From the NCBI GenBank assembly GCA_900544865.1, contig UQXA01000011.1, positions 1-51,549 of the forward strand: DNA of 51,549 nucleotides, read 5' to 3'. This document shows positions 7,393-16,669 of this stretch, piece by piece. The position numbers and the translations under genes are program-made. Source of the DNA: an uncultured Collinsella sp. (GTDB lineage: Bacteria; Actinomycetota; Coriobacteriia; Coriobacteriales; Coriobacteriaceae). Numbering within the stretch: the stretch's first letter is position 1; each line of letters begins with the position of its first letter. The notes under the pieces are model-generated. The model searched no databases. It worked only from the letters and a program-made list of their open reading frames with translations, and was not told where the DNA came from.

Positions 7393-8483
7393 TACGCCTC
7401 GCCTCCCTTCTTGGAATCCTTGCGCGTACGGGACGTCTCAGGAGCGTTCCTGAGGAACTCGGGGTCACCAGAGTAGTGGCACGCAGAATAGTGACCGGAC
7501 TCGGTGACAACGCGCTCGGGGCGCTGCTTGCGGCACTTGTCCGTCGCATAGGGGCAACGAGGAGAGAAGACGCAGCCCTCAGGCAGGTTCATGAGCGAAG
7601 GCGGGTTGCCGTGAATCGGCGTCAGCGGCTTCTTCTCTTCGATTGCCTGCTCCGGAATGGAGCGGATAAGACCCCAGGTGTAGGGGTGGCGGCTCTCGTA
7701 GAAGATTTCCTCAGCAGTACCGAACTCAACGGGACGGCCGGCGTACATAACCATGATCTTATCGGCCATATCGGCAACGACGCCCAGGTCATGGGTAATC
7801 ATGATGATGGCGTTGCCGTTCTTCTCCTGCATCTCCTGCATGAGCTCGATAATCTGAGCCTGAATGGTAACGTCCAGGGCAGTCGTGGGCTCGTCAGCAA
7901 TCAGAATATCGGGATCGCAGGCAAGGGCCATGGCAATCATGACGCGCTGACGCATACCGCCAGAGAACTGATGCGGATACTCATTGACGCGCTTCTCGGG
8001 CTCGGGAATACCAACGAGGTCCAAAAGCTCGGTGGCGCGCTTAAGCGCCTCCTGCTTGGAGTAACCACGGTGCAGACGAAGGCCCTCGCCCACCTGCTTG
8101 CCGATCTTATAGACCGGGTTCAAGGAGGTCATAGGATCCTGGAAGATCATCGCGATATCGTTGCCGCGAATATGCTGCATCTCTTCCTCGGTCATCTCGA
8201 GGATGGAGCGACCGCGATAGCGAACGTCACCGCCCTCGATCTTTCCCGGAGGCATCGAGATGAGGCCCATGATGGTCATGGCGGTCACGGACTTACCAGA
8301 GCCGGACTCGCCGACGACGCCCAGGGTCTCGCCGCGATCGAGCGTGTAGGAGACACCGTCGACAGCGCGAACAATGCCATCCTCGGTGTGAAAATACATC
8401 TTAAGGTCATCGACCTCGAGCAGATGCTGGCCCTCGGGAACCGGCTGGTCCTTCAGGTCCACATAGTTCTTGTTCTTCTTCAT
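7392..8483 (-). CDS. oppD: Oligopeptide ABC transporter ATPase OppD
   Basis: 363 aa, partner ATPase of OppF. Walker A GESGSGKSV, Q-loop FQDPMTSLNP, signature FSGGMRQRV, Walker B ILIADEPTTALD and H-loop MITHDLGVV are all present. The C-terminal tail GCVFSPRCPYATDKCRKQ plus a later Cys has the usual four-cysteine pattern. The start codon lies two bases after the oppC stop, with an AAGGACG-type ribosome site inside the end of oppC. The substrate is presumably oligopeptides; the ATPases alone do not prove it. Confidence 0.93.
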   Translation of the reverse strand: MKKNKNYVDLKDQPVPEGQHLLEVDDLKMYFHTEDGIVRAVDGVSYTLDRGETLGVVGESGSGKSVTAMTIMGLISMPPGKIEGGDVRYRGRSILEMTEEEMQHIRGNDIAMIFQDPMTSLNPVYKIGKQVGEGLRLHRGYSKQEALKRATELLDLVGIPEPEKRVNEYPHQFSGGMRQRVMIAMALACDPDILIADEPTTALDVTIQAQIIELMQEMQEKNGNAIIMITHDLGVVADMADKIMVMYAGRPVEFGTAEEIFYESRHPYTWGLIRSIPEQAIEEKKPLTPIHGNPPSLMNLPEGCVFSPRCPYATDKCRKQRPERVVTESGHYSACHYSGDPEFLRNAPETSRTRKDSKKGGEA

Positions 8484-8485
8484 CC

Positions 8486-9421
8486 TTATGCGTCCTTCAT
8501 CTTGACGTCGAGGGCGTCGCGCAGACCGTCACCCAGCAGGGTGAAGGCGAGCACCGTCGAAAGAATTGCCAGACCGGGCATGATCATCATCCAGGGAGCA
8601 GTCAGAAGATACTGCTGACCGTCCTGAATCATGGAGCCCCACGAAGGCGTAGGCGGAATAACGCCCATGCCGAGGAAGGACAGAGCGGACTCGGTCAGAA
8701 TGGCGCCACCAATGTTCATGGTCGCGTAGACCACGATGGAGGCGACGGAGTTCGGGAAGATGTGACGTACGACGATGCGAGCATCAGATGCACCCATCGC
8801 GCGCGCAGCGTCAACATAGTCGTTTTCCTTGACCGTCAAGATTGCAGAGCGGAAGACGCGCGCAATCGAAGGCCAGCCGAGAATACCGATGGCGATAAAG
8901 ACGTTCTGAAGACCACGGCCGATAACGGCGATCATGGCGACGACGAACAGCACGTACGGGAACGCCAGGAAAATATCCGCACAGCGCATGATAATCGTAT
9001 CCCAGATGCCGCCGTAGAAACCGGCCAGGGCGCCCATGACCAGACCGATCAATGTGGAGATGGCGGTGGCCATGATACCGACAGAAAGCGAAACGCGTGC
9101 ACCGTAGATAACGCGGACGAGAATGTCGCGACCGAGGGCATCAGTGCCAAACGGGTGCTCGGCACACGGAGCCAGTAGCGATGTCTCGGCCATGGTGGTC
9201 GAATCGGAAGCCGTCGGCGAACCGAGCCAGGGCTTAGCCCACAGATCTGCGGTCAGGGCAACCACAACGACGATGATGATCCAGCAGACACCGATAACGG
9301 CGAGCTTGTTCTTACGAAGACGCTTAAAAGCGTCGCCCCACAGCGTGCGGGACTTGGCGGGAGCAGATGCAACCTTGGTGGCGGTAGCCTGCTCCTGAGA
9401 CTGAGAATCAGTTTCCTTCAT
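8486..9421 (-). CDS. oppC: Oligopeptide ABC transporter permease OppC
   Basis: 311 aa binding-protein-dependent permease. A charged cytoplasmic N terminus of about 35 residues precedes the first membrane segment (LAVIGVCWIIIVVVVALTA). The domain marker HPFGTDALGRDILVRVIYG is followed by about five more segments and the EAA loop (DYVDAARAMGASDARIVVRHIFPN) that contacts the ATPases. GGGAGG lies upstream of the ATG. It pairs with OppB to form the membrane channel. Confidence 0.93.
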   Translation of the reverse strand: MKETDSQSQEQATATKVASAPAKSRTLWGDAFKRLRKNKLAVIGVCWIIIVVVVALTADLWAKPWLGSPTASDSTTMAETSLLAPCAEHPFGTDALGRDILVRVIYGARVSLSVGIMATAISTLIGLVMGALAGFYGGIWDTIIMRCADIFLAFPYVLFVVAMIAVIGRGLQNVFIAIGILGWPSIARVFRSAILTVKENDYVDAARAMGASDARIVVRHIFPNSVASIVVYATMNIGGAILTESALSFLGMGVIPPTPSWGSMIQDGQQYLLTAPWMMIMPGLAILSTVLAFTLLGDGLRDALDVKMKDA

Positions 9422-9435
9422 GAGACGTACCTCCC

Positions 9436-10473
9436 TTAGGCCTTATCCGACGGACCGCCAAGGCGGATGCGCGGGTCGAGGAATGCGTAGCTGATGTCGA
9501 CGAGCAGGTTGATCACCATGACGACGACGACGATGAGCGTAACGCCGCCCATAACGATGGGCCAGTCACGCATGCTAATGGCGCGATAGACTTCATAGCC
9601 GATACCGGGCCAGTTAAAGACCGTCTCGGTCAGGATGGCGCCCGAAAGCATGCCGCCAAAGTCGACACCAATATAGGTAACGACGGGGATGAGTGCATTC
9701 TTAAGCGCATGCTTGATGATGATCGCACGATTGGAGAGACCCTTGGCCTTTGCCGTACGGATGTAATCCTGGTTCATGACGTCAAGCAGCTGCGAGCGCA
9801 TGATGCGCGCAGCATAAGCGGTCGAAACCGAAGCCAGCGTAATGGTCGGAAGCACATAGTGCATCCAATCCTGATACTGAGAGCTGGAACCGCCGGCACC
9901 CGAGATCGGCATGGAGATTGCACCGCCCGTGGCGTCCTTGAGGATGACGCCAAAGAACAGCTGCAGCAACATACCGAGCCAGAAGGCCGGGACCGCAACG
10001 AGGATCGACGTGGTGAGCGTTACCAAAATATCCCAGAAGGAATAACGCTTTACCGCCGAAATGATACCCGCACCGATACCCATAATTGCCTCGAGCACGA
10101 TGGCGCACGCGGCAAGTTTGACCGTATACGGATACTTCTGGGCAAAGATTTCCGTAACCGGCAGCTTGCGCTGATACGAATTGCCCAGATCGCCATGAAG
10201 CAGGCCGTTCATGTAATACAAGTAACGGTCCACGAGCGACGTTTGAACGGGGTCGCCGTTCTCGTCAAGGATCGCGTTGCCGTCCTCGTCCGTCTGGACC
10301 AGGTGATAGCGGACGCGAAGCTGAAGCTCCACCTCGGGGGACAGAGCCTTGTCTCCACCGATCAGCTTGATCGGATCTCCCGGCACGATATTCTGGAGGG
10401 CGAACAGAATCAGCGTAACGCCCAAAAACACCGGGATGAACTGAAGCACACGTTTAACGATGTACTTACCCAT
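9436..10473 (-). CDS. oppB: Oligopeptide ABC transporter permease OppB
   Basis: 345 aa. It begins MGKYIVKRVLQFIPVFLGVTL, the usual OppB N terminus that runs straight into the first membrane segment. It has six predicted membrane segments, an extracytoplasmic insert after the first one, and an EAA loop (DYIRTAKAKGLSNRAIIIKHALKN). GGGGAG precedes the ATG. A stem-loop in the gap to oppA (10505-10532) probably separates the abundance of the binding protein from that of the membrane parts. Confidence 0.93.
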   Translation of the reverse strand: MGKYIVKRVLQFIPVFLGVTLILFALQNIVPGDPIKLIGGDKALSPEVELQLRVRYHLVQTDEDGNAILDENGDPVQTSLVDRYLYYMNGLLHGDLGNSYQRKLPVTEIFAQKYPYTVKLAACAIVLEAIMGIGAGIISAVKRYSFWDILVTLTTSILVAVPAFWLGMLLQLFFGVILKDATGGAISMPISGAGGSSSQYQDWMHYVLPTITLASVSTAYAARIMRSQLLDVMNQDYIRTAKAKGLSNRAIIIKHALKNALIPVVTYIGVDFGGMLSGAILTETVFNWPGIGYEVYRAISMRDWPIVMGGVTLIVVVVMVINLLVDISYAFLDPRIRLGGPSDKA

Positions 10474-10504
10474 ACCACTCCCCTATCTAGGGATTAACCT
10501 AAAT

Positions 10505-10532
10505 GGGATGCCGATCGCCAGACCGGCATCCC
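10505..10532 (-). repeat. Intercistronic stem-loop oppA/oppB
   Basis: GGGATGCCG (10505-10513) pairs with CGGCATCCC (10524-10532), a perfect 9 bp stem with a 10-base loop. There is only a short T stretch, and it lies on the oppA side, so it is more likely an mRNA 3'-end protector for oppA than a strong terminator. Confidence 0.65.
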
Positions 10533-10629
10533 AAAATTACCATCAGCCAGTTTACCCCAGGTTAGGGAGAACTGTATGTTTCCCATGAGGTCTACGTAAA
10601 TACTTGACCCTCACGGAAGCTGCAAACTC

Positions 10630-12306
10630 TTAGGCGAGCTCAGCGGTACCCAGATCGGCGTGCTTCTGCGGATCGACATAGAGGTGCTTAATGCGATCGG
10701 AGCCGGCGATGGTGTGCGTGTAGAACATAATCGGGATGACCGGGCAGTCGGCAGCGACCATTGCGTCGGCCTCCTGCATCTTAGCGACGCGCTCCTCGTC
10801 GTCAACAATAGTACGAGCCTCGTCGACCTTGGCGTCGAACTCGGGGTTGTTGTAACCGGAGCGGTTGTCGCCACCGAGGGAGTCGGAGTGGAACAGCGGA
10901 TACAGGAAGTTGTCCATGATCGGGTAGTCGGCAATCCAACCCAGACGACCGAACTGATAGTTAAAGTTCTGATACTGCTCGAGCAGGGCAGACCACTCGG
11001 GGGTATCGGAGACAGCGGTAACACCAACCTTGGCGAGGTCGCCGATGATGGACTCCATGATCTCCTTGTGACCGCCGTCCTGGTTGTAGGAAAGGGTCAC
11101 GCTAATGCCACGATCGCCGTTAGCGCCAGCGGGAGCAACCTTGTCGAGGTACTCGTTAGCCTTGTCGACATCGTAGGCGCAGAACTCCCATGCGCCCTCC
11201 TTGTAGCCATCGATGCCCGGAGGAACAATGCCGTCGGCAGGGGTACGGGTACCCTTGAAGATGGTCTTGCAGATGGCCTCACGGTTGATGGCCAGGGAGA
11301 TACCCCTACGCAGGTCGGCGTTGTTGAACGGCTCGGCCGTGGTGTTGCAGGTCAGATAGTACGTGGAAGGCTCGGCGCCGAGCAGCATGCGCTCGCCGTC
11401 TCCCATGGTGTAGCCGTCCTTGGACACGCCGCGATCCTTCTTGGCGGCATCAATCTGAGCGACGGGAACGTCGCAGACATCGAGGTTACCCGCCTGGAAC
11501 TCCTTGTAAGCGGTCTCCATGTCCTTGATGACCTGGAAGTGGATGCCATCGATCTTGGCCTTGTCGCCATAGTAATCGTCGAACTTCTTGACGTTGATCT
11601 CCTGGCCATCCTCCCACTTGCCGTCCATCATGAACGGGCCGTTACCGACCGGGGCAAGGTAGAAGCTCTTGACATCGGACTCGGCGCACTCGGGAACCGG
11701 GGCCAGAGCCGGGTGAGAGGCGACGAAGGGGAAGTCGGCGTAAGCGGAAGCCAGCTTGACGACGAGGGTCTCATCGTCGGGGCAGGTAACACCGCTGAGC
11801 TCGGTAGCGTTACCGGCAAGCAGATCGTCATAGCCCTCGACCATGGAGAGGTGATAGGAGACCTCGGAAGGGCCGTACTCGGTAGCGACAGCCGACTTGG
11901 TGTTGACCAGACGCTCCCAACCGAGCTTGAAGGACTTGGAGGTAACGTCGTCACCGTTGTGGAACTTGGCCTTCTTGATCTTGAAGGTAAACTCGGTGGC
12001 GTCGTCGTTGGCCTCAAAGGACTCGCAAGCCAGCGGAACAATCTCGCCCTTCTCGGCGTCGTAAGAGGTCAGAGCATCAAAGAGCTGGTACTCGACCTGA
12101 GTGCCCTGGTCCTCCTGGACATTGTAGGGGTCGATGCAGACCGGGTTGTTGATGTAGAAGTTCAGCTTCGAACCGGACTCAGAACCGGAAGCGTCGCCGC
12201 CCTTCTTGCCGCATGCGGCAAGAAAAGCCATGGAGCTCGCAGCAAGGGTACCGCCGACAAAGGCGCGACGACCCATAACGGGCTGGTGGAACATAGAATC
12301 AGCCAT
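10630..12306 (-). CDS. oppA: Oligopeptide-binding lipoprotein OppA
   Basis: 558 aa solute-binding protein of SBP family 5 that captures peptides outside the membrane for OppBCDF. The N terminus has a twin-arginine-like GRRAFVGG, a hydrophobic stretch and the lipobox LAACG, then a Ser/Gly-rich linker (GKKGGDASGSESGSK), as for a lipid-anchored surface protein. The family body follows, including LRRGISLAINREAI near residue 340. The start is the ATG at 12306, preceded by AAGGAGG; the longer reading frame upstream lacks a ribosome site. It is the first gene of the operon, with a candidate promoter at 12406-12434. Confidence 0.93.
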   Translation of the reverse strand: MADSMFHQPVMGRRAFVGGTLAASSMAFLAACGKKGGDASGSESGSKLNFYINNPVCIDPYNVQEDQGTQVEYQLFDALTSYDAEKGEIVPLACESFEANDDATEFTFKIKKAKFHNGDDVTSKSFKLGWERLVNTKSAVATEYGPSEVSYHLSMVEGYDDLLAGNATELSGVTCPDDETLVVKLASAYADFPFVASHPALAPVPECAESDVKSFYLAPVGNGPFMMDGKWEDGQEINVKKFDDYYGDKAKIDGIHFQVIKDMETAYKEFQAGNLDVCDVPVAQIDAAKKDRGVSKDGYTMGDGERMLLGAEPSTYYLTCNTTAEPFNNADLRRGISLAINREAICKTIFKGTRTPADGIVPPGIDGYKEGAWEFCAYDVDKANEYLDKVAPAGANGDRGISVTLSYNQDGGHKEIMESIIGDLAKVGVTAVSDTPEWSALLEQYQNFNYQFGRLGWIADYPIMDNFLYPLFHSDSLGGDNRSGYNNPEFDAKVDEARTIVDDEERVAKMQEADAMVAADCPVIPIMFYTHTIAGSDRIKHLYVDPQKHADLGTAELA

Positions 12307-12405
12307 GCCATCCTCCTTATGAGATAGGACAAAGAAATGTTCAGTCGGACACATGTCGAGACAATCCGATCCGAACCATCAAAACGCCGCCCGTTGCTAT
12401 GGCTG

Positions 12406-12434
12406 GTTATGCACAACGAACCAACGTTTCTCAA
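12406..12434 (-). promoter_or_regulatory. Candidate oppA promoter
   Basis: Minus strand: TTGAGA (12434-12429), 17-base spacer, CATAAC (12411-12406). The spacer begins AACGTTGG, so AAACGTT overlaps the -35 end, a core also found near gapA and the sialic-acid operon promoter. The leader to oppA would be about 95 bases. Nothing else is recognisable in 12435-12545. Confidence 0.5.
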
Positions 12435-12545
12435 TACAGTAGCGCATTTTATGCACGATTTGGGGCTAATTCCGGTCAGCGGTCGAGAATTTCTTTAGTT
12501 GGGCGAAGTATGTGGGGATATTTTGGCTCTGTTACAAATATGTAA

Positions 12546-12574
12546 ACAAAAAGGGTCCCGCACTTGCGAGACCC
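12546..12574 (-). terminator. Intrinsic terminator of secG
   Basis: On the minus strand GGGTCTCGCA-AG-TGCGGGACCC (one mismatch) is followed by TTTTTGTTT, 26 bases past the secG stop. Confidence 0.88.
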
Positions 12575-12599
12575 ATTGCAAACGTATATACGCCGATGC

Positions 12600-12854
12600 T
12601 TAGTAGCCCACGATGCCCTGCGGGAAGAAGAACATGCACAGCACGACGCACGCAGCAAACACGACAGCCATGATGACGGTCAGGCGGTCAAGGTTCTGCT
12701 CCATAACGCCTGTGGCTGAGCTGGAGTTATACAGCGAGCTGGCAATCATATCCGAAACGCCGGTACCCTTACCGGAATGCATCAGGACGAGAATCGTCAG
12801 CGCCACGGCGGAGACAGCCCAAACGACAAACAGAAGAATCTGGAACGGACCCAT
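12600..12854 (-). CDS. secG: Preprotein translocase subunit SecG
   Basis: 84 aa, the small subunit of the SecYEG channel. The first membrane segment (PFQILLFVVWAVSAVALTILVLM) is followed by the family signature HSGKGTGVSDM, which sits in the cytoplasmic loop, and a second segment (VIMAVVFAACVVLCMFFF) near the C terminus. Length and layout fit SecG. AAGGAG precedes the ATG. It has its own terminators on both sides. secG downstream of the glycolytic block is a recurrent actinobacterial arrangement. Confidence 0.92.
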   Translation of the reverse strand: MGPFQILLFVVWAVSAVALTILVLMHSGKGTGVSDMIASSLYNSSSATGVMEQNLDRLTVIMAVVFAACVVLCMFFFPQGIVGY

Positions 12855-12958
12855 AGATAAGCTCCTTAATAGAACAGTTCAAACTCCAGTACTGTACCAC
12901 AATCCCCCGCTCTCCCCTACCTGCCACTCAAGGACGGGGTGGAAATGGCAGAAATACC

Positions 12959-12992
12959 AAAAAAGGGGGTTGTCCGGTTGTGGACAACCCCC
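12959..12992 (-). terminator. Intrinsic terminator of the pgk-tpiA-gpmI operon
   Basis: An 11 bp perfect stem (GGGGGTTGTCC with GGACAACCCCC) followed on the minus strand by TTTTTTGG, 28 bases past the gpmI stop. Confidence 0.9.
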
Positions 12993-13019
12993 TTACTAGA
13001 AAACGGTATTTGTTTTCTA

Positions 13020-14573
13020 TTAGGCCTCGGTGGCGAGCACGCGGCCCGTCATCTCGGCGGAAGGCTCCAGACCAGCCATGGTGAGCATGGTCGGAGCGAT
13101 ATCGGAAAGACGGCCGTCATCGATACCGGTGAGCTTGGCCTTCTCATCAACGATGATGAACGGCACGCGGTTGGTGGTGTGAGCCGTAAACGGATGCTTG
13201 GAACCGTCGGAAGCAACGTCAAACATGTGATCGGCGTTGCCGTGGTCGGCGGTAATCAGCGCAAAGCCGCCCTTGGCGAGAATCGCCGGGACAACCTTGG
13301 ACAGGGCATCGTCAACAGCCTCGACAGCCTTAACGGCAGCGTCGAAGACACCGGTGTGACCAACCATGTCGCAGTTCGCGAAGTTCACGATGTAGAAATC
13401 AGCGCGATCCTCGTTGATGGCGGCGACGAGCTTCTCGGTAACCTCGGGAGCGCTCATCTCGGGCTGCAGATCGTAGGTAGCAACCTTGGGGGAAGCGACG
13501 AGCACGCGCTCCTCGCCCTCCTTGGGCTCCTCGATGCCACCGTTGAGGAAGAACGTCACGTGGGCGTACTTCTCGGTCTCGGCAGTGTGCAGCTGCTTCA
13601 GGCCATTGGCGGCGATAACGTCGGCCAGGACGTTCTCGGGGAACGTCTTGGGGAAGGCGACCTCGACGTCAAACGTCGGATCATACTCGGTCATCGTCAC
13701 AAAGTGCGAAAGCTTGATCTGCTCGCGCTCAAAGCCGTCGAACTCCTTGTCCGTGAACACGCGGGTCATCTGACGAGCGCGGTCGGGACGGAAGTTGAAG
13801 AAGATGGCCGCGTCGCCCTCGTGAATGCCCTCGTTGTGGGCAGCGAAGGGCTCGACGAACTCGTCGCCGCGCGGGTCCTTCTCGTAGTAGGCCTTGATAC
13901 CGGCAACGGGGTCGGTATCAGCATCGGACGCGTTGACCATGACGTCGTAGGCGCGCTGGATGCGCTCCCAACGGTTGTCGCGGTCCATCGCCCAATAACG
14001 ACCCGAGACGGTGGCAACGCGAGCGTCGCAACCGGTCTCCTCGGAGATCTTAGCCAGGAAGGCGCAGAACTCACTCATGTAGCCAGCGCCGGACTGCGGG
14101 TCAACGTCGCGGCCATCCATGAAGGCGTGGACGCGAACGGTCTTGACACCGTGCTTGGCAGCCATCTTGACCAGAGCCTCGACGTGGTTCATGTGAGAAT
14201 GAACACCGCCAGGGCTCATAAGGCCCATGAGGTGAAGAGTCTTGCCGTCAGCCTTGACGTCGTCCATAGCCTTGACGAAGACCTCGTTCTTGGCGATGGA
14301 GCCGTCCTTGATGGCGTTGTTGATGCGCGAAAGCTCCTGGAACACGATGCGGCCGGCACCGATGTTGAGGTGACCCACCTCGGAGTTGCCCATCTGGCCA
14401 TCGGGAAGACCCACGTCCTCGCCCGAAGCGCCGAGCGTGGTGTGAGGATACTTCTCGTATAGGCTATCAAGGAAGGGCGTCTTGGCAGCGGCGACGGCGT
14501 TCTCGCCATCGGACGGAGCCAGGCCGCAGCCGTCCATGATGATCAGGAGTGCAGGAAGATGACGTTGTGCCAT
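13020..14573 (-). CDS. gpmI: Cofactor-independent phosphoglycerate mutase
   Basis: 517 aa, the usual length for the two-manganese, 2,3-bisphosphoglycerate-independent enzyme that interconverts 3- and 2-phosphoglycerate. Metal-binding Asp14 sits in IIMDGCGLA and the phosphorylated serine in GNSEVGHLNIGAGR (Ser63). C-terminal alkaline-phosphatase-superfamily motifs ALITADHGNADHM and KHPFTAHTTNRVPF carry further metal ligands. It lies five bases downstream of tpiA and is the last gene of pgk-tpiA-gpmI. Its insertion between tpiA and secG differs from the simpler pgk-tpiA-secG order of many actinobacteria. Confidence 0.95.
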   Translation of the reverse strand: MAQRHLPALLIIMDGCGLAPSDGENAVAAAKTPFLDSLYEKYPHTTLGASGEDVGLPDGQMGNSEVGHLNIGAGRIVFQELSRINNAIKDGSIAKNEVFVKAMDDVKADGKTLHLMGLMSPGGVHSHMNHVEALVKMAAKHGVKTVRVHAFMDGRDVDPQSGAGYMSEFCAFLAKISEETGCDARVATVSGRYWAMDRDNRWERIQRAYDVMVNASDADTDPVAGIKAYYEKDPRGDEFVEPFAAHNEGIHEGDAAIFFNFRPDRARQMTRVFTDKEFDGFEREQIKLSHFVTMTEYDPTFDVEVAFPKTFPENVLADVIAANGLKQLHTAETEKYAHVTFFLNGGIEEPKEGEERVLVASPKVATYDLQPEMSAPEVTEKLVAAINEDRADFYIVNFANCDMVGHTGVFDAAVKAVEAVDDALSKVVPAILAKGGFALITADHGNADHMFDVASDGSKHPFTAHTTNRVPFIIVDEKAKLTGIDDGRLSDIAPTMLTMAGLEPSAEMTGRVLATEA

Positions 14574-14578
14574 ATGTC

Positions 14579-15346
14579 CTACTCGCCTGCCTTGACGACC
14601 ATAGAGGCGAAGTCGGCAGCCTTGAGCGAAGCGCCGCCCACGAGGGCGCCGTCAACGTCGGGCTTGGCGACGAGCTCGGCGATGTTACCGGGCTTGGCAG
14701 AGCCACCATAGAGAACGCGAATGCCGTTAGCGAGCTCCTCGCCGAACATCTCCTTGAGGGTCTCACGGATAGCGCCGCAGACCTCCTGAGCGTCCTCGGC
14801 GGTAGCGGTCTTGCCGGTGCCGATGGCCCAGATGGGCTCGTAGGCCACGACGACCTGCTTGGGGCAGGTGATCTCAAGACCAGCAAGGCCAGCCTTGACC
14901 TGGTTCACGACGTGCTCGACATAGGTGCCAGCCTCGCGGACCTCAAGGGACTCGCCGCAGCAGAAGACGGGAACAAGACCTGCGGCAACGAGGGCCTTGG
15001 CCTTCATGTTCTGATCCTCGTCGGTCTCGTGGAAGTAGTCGCGACGCTCAGAGTGACCGATGATGCAGTAGGTGCAGCCAGCGGACTTGAGCATGTCGCA
15101 AGAGGACTCACCGGTGAAGGCACCCTTGGCCTCCCAGTACACGTTCTGTGCACCGAGGGCGATGGGGGCAGCCTGAATGCGGTCATGAACCGTGGTGATG
15201 TCGATGGTCGGAGGGCAGACGAGCACCTCGACGCCAGCCGGAACCTCGGGCAGAGCCTGAGCCAGCTCGTCGGCGAGCTTGGCGGCCTCGGCGACGTCGT
15301 TGTTCATCTTCCAGTTACCAGCGATAAGAAGGGTGCGATTAGGCAT
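14579..15346 (-). CDS. tpiA: Triosephosphate isomerase
   Basis: 255 aa. It interconverts dihydroxyacetone phosphate and glyceraldehyde-3-phosphate. Active-site residues are visible: Asn11 and Lys13 in GNWKMN, His98 in IIGHSERR and Glu170 in AYEPIWAIGTG, plus the phosphate-binding VLYGGSAKPGN. The ATG at 15346 lies inside the pgk end (overlap ATGCCTAA, 8 bases), so the two are translationally coupled; the upstream in-frame extension belongs to pgk's 3' end. Confidence 0.96.
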   Translation of the reverse strand: MPNRTLLIAGNWKMNNDVAEAAKLADELAQALPEVPAGVEVLVCPPTIDITTVHDRIQAAPIALGAQNVYWEAKGAFTGESSCDMLKSAGCTYCIIGHSERRDYFHETDEDQNMKAKALVAAGLVPVFCCGESLEVREAGTYVEHVVNQVKAGLAGLEITCPKQVVVAYEPIWAIGTGKTATAEDAQEVCGAIRETLKEMFGEELANGIRVLYGGSAKPGNIAELVAKPDVDGALVGGASLKAADFASMVVKAGE

Positions 15347-16529
15347 CGAGAAGCGCCTCCACTCCGGGCAGGGCCTTACCCTCGACGAGCTCCATGGAAG
15401 CGCCACCACCGGTGGAGATCCAGCTCATCTTGTCGGCCAGGTTGAACTTGTTGACAGCTGCGACGGAGTCGCCACCGCCGATAATCGAGGTGCAATCGGC
15501 CTCGGCGACAGCCTCGGCGATAGCCTGGGTGCCGTGAGCGAAGTTGTCGAACTCGAAGACGCCCATGGGGCCATTCCAGAACACGGTCTTGGCGCCCTTG
15601 ACAGCCTCGGCGTAGAGCTCCTCGGTCTTAGGACCGATGTCCATGCCCTCACGATCGTCGGGGATAGCGTCGGAAGCGACAACCTCGGGGACAGCGTCCT
15701 CGCCAAAGTGATCGGCAACGCGGTTGTCGATGGGGAGCAGGATCTTGACGCCCTTCTCCTCGGCCTTCTTGAGCATCTCGCTGGCGCGCTCGACCCAGTC
15801 CTCTTCCTTGAGGGACTGACCGACGGACAGGCCCTGAGCCAGGAAGAAGGTGTAGGCCATGCCGCCACCGATGATCAGGGTGTCAGCGGAGTCGATGAGG
15901 TGATCGAGAACGCCGATCTTGGAGGAAACCTTGGAACCGCCGACGATGGCGACGAAGGGGCGCTCGGGCTCGGCGAAGATGCCGGTCAGCGTGTCGACCT
16001 CCTTCTCGAGCAAGAAGCCGGCGACGGCAGGCAGGTAAGCGGCGGGGCCCACAACGGAACCCTGGGCGCGGTGAGCGGTGCCGAAGGCATCGAGAACGAA
16101 GACGTCACCATAGGAAGCGAGCTTCTTAGCGATCTCGGGATCGTTCTTCTTCTCACGCTTGTCAAAACGGACGTTCTCGAGAACGAGGACCTTACCCGGC
16201 TCGAGGGCGGCGACAGCCTCAGCAGCCTTCTCGCCGTAGGTGTCAGCGACAAAGGCAACGTCGAGACCAGAGAGCTCAGCGAGCTTCTTGGCGACGGGCT
16301 CGAGGGACAGCTCGGGCTGGAAGCCGGTGCCCTCGGGACGGCCGAGGTGGCTCATGAGGATGACGCGAGCGTTGTGCTCAACGAGGTAGTTGATGGTGGG
16401 CAGGGCAGCCTTGATACGGGTGGTGTCGCCAACGACGCCATCCTTGATAGGCACGTTAAAGTCAACGCGGACGAGAACGCGCTTTCCGTCGACATCGATG
16501 TCGCGGACGGTCTTCTTGGTAAAGGCCAT
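15339..16529 (-). CDS. pgk: Phosphoglycerate kinase
   Basis: 396 aa, the usual bacterial length. It makes ATP from 1,3-bisphosphoglycerate. Substrate-binding RVDFNVP, SHLGRP and VLDAFGTAHR lie in the N-terminal domain. The hinge and C-terminal nucleotide site has VGGSKVSSK, IGGGMAYTF and SIIGGGDSVAAV. The ATG at 16529 has AAAGG about 7 bases upstream; the longer frame is rejected. Between the gapA terminator (16586-16630) and this start there is only a short leader with one hairpin, so expression may depend on read-through from gapA. Confidence 0.96.
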   Translation of the reverse strand: MAFTKKTVRDIDVDGKRVLVRVDFNVPIKDGVVGDTTRIKAALPTINYLVEHNARVILMSHLGRPEGTGFQPELSLEPVAKKLAELSGLDVAFVADTYGEKAAEAVAALEPGKVLVLENVRFDKREKKNDPEIAKKLASYGDVFVLDAFGTAHRAQGSVVGPAAYLPAVAGFLLEKEVDTLTGIFAEPERPFVAIVGGSKVSSKIGVLDHLIDSADTLIIGGGMAYTFFLAQGLSVGQSLKEEDWVERASEMLKKAEEKGVKILLPIDNRVADHFGEDAVPEVVASDAIPDDREGMDIGPKTEELYAEAVKGAKTVFWNGPMGVFEFDNFAHGTQAIAEAVAEADCTSIIGGGDSVAAVNKFNLADKMSWISTGGGASMELVEGKALPGVEALLDA

Positions 16530-16552
16530 GTTTGCTTCTACCTTTCGTACGT

Positions 16553-16575
16553 GTCTGCCTCCCATTACGGCAGAC
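16553..16575 (-). repeat. Small stem-loop in the pgk leader
   Basis: GTCTGCC (16553-16559) pairs with GGCAGAC (16569-16575) around a 9-base loop, about 24 bases upstream of the pgk ATG. It may be a processing or stability hairpin; the function is not known. Confidence 0.5.
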
Positions 16576-16585
16576 GATTTCTTAT

Positions 16586-16630
16586 AAAAAGGGCGCGACC
16601 CTAGGGTGTAAGCCCTATAAGGCCGCGCCC
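16586..16630 (-). terminator. Terminator between gapA and pgk
   Basis: On the minus strand GGGCGCGGCC/GGTCGCGCCC (one mismatch) encloses an inner TAGGG/CCCTA stem and is followed by TTTTTA. This probably sets gapA above pgk in transcript amount. Confidence 0.83.
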
Positions 16631-16669
16631 TTCTTTAGACGCTCAACGAGCTATTCGCTAAAAGCTAAA

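Noticed and set aside
12939..14462. A 507-codon plus-strand reading frame opposite gpmI, and similar long frames opposite pgk, oppA, the SAT ATPases and gapA
   Set aside because: They are shadows caused by the high GC third positions of the real minus-strand genes; no ribosome sites or recognisable domains.
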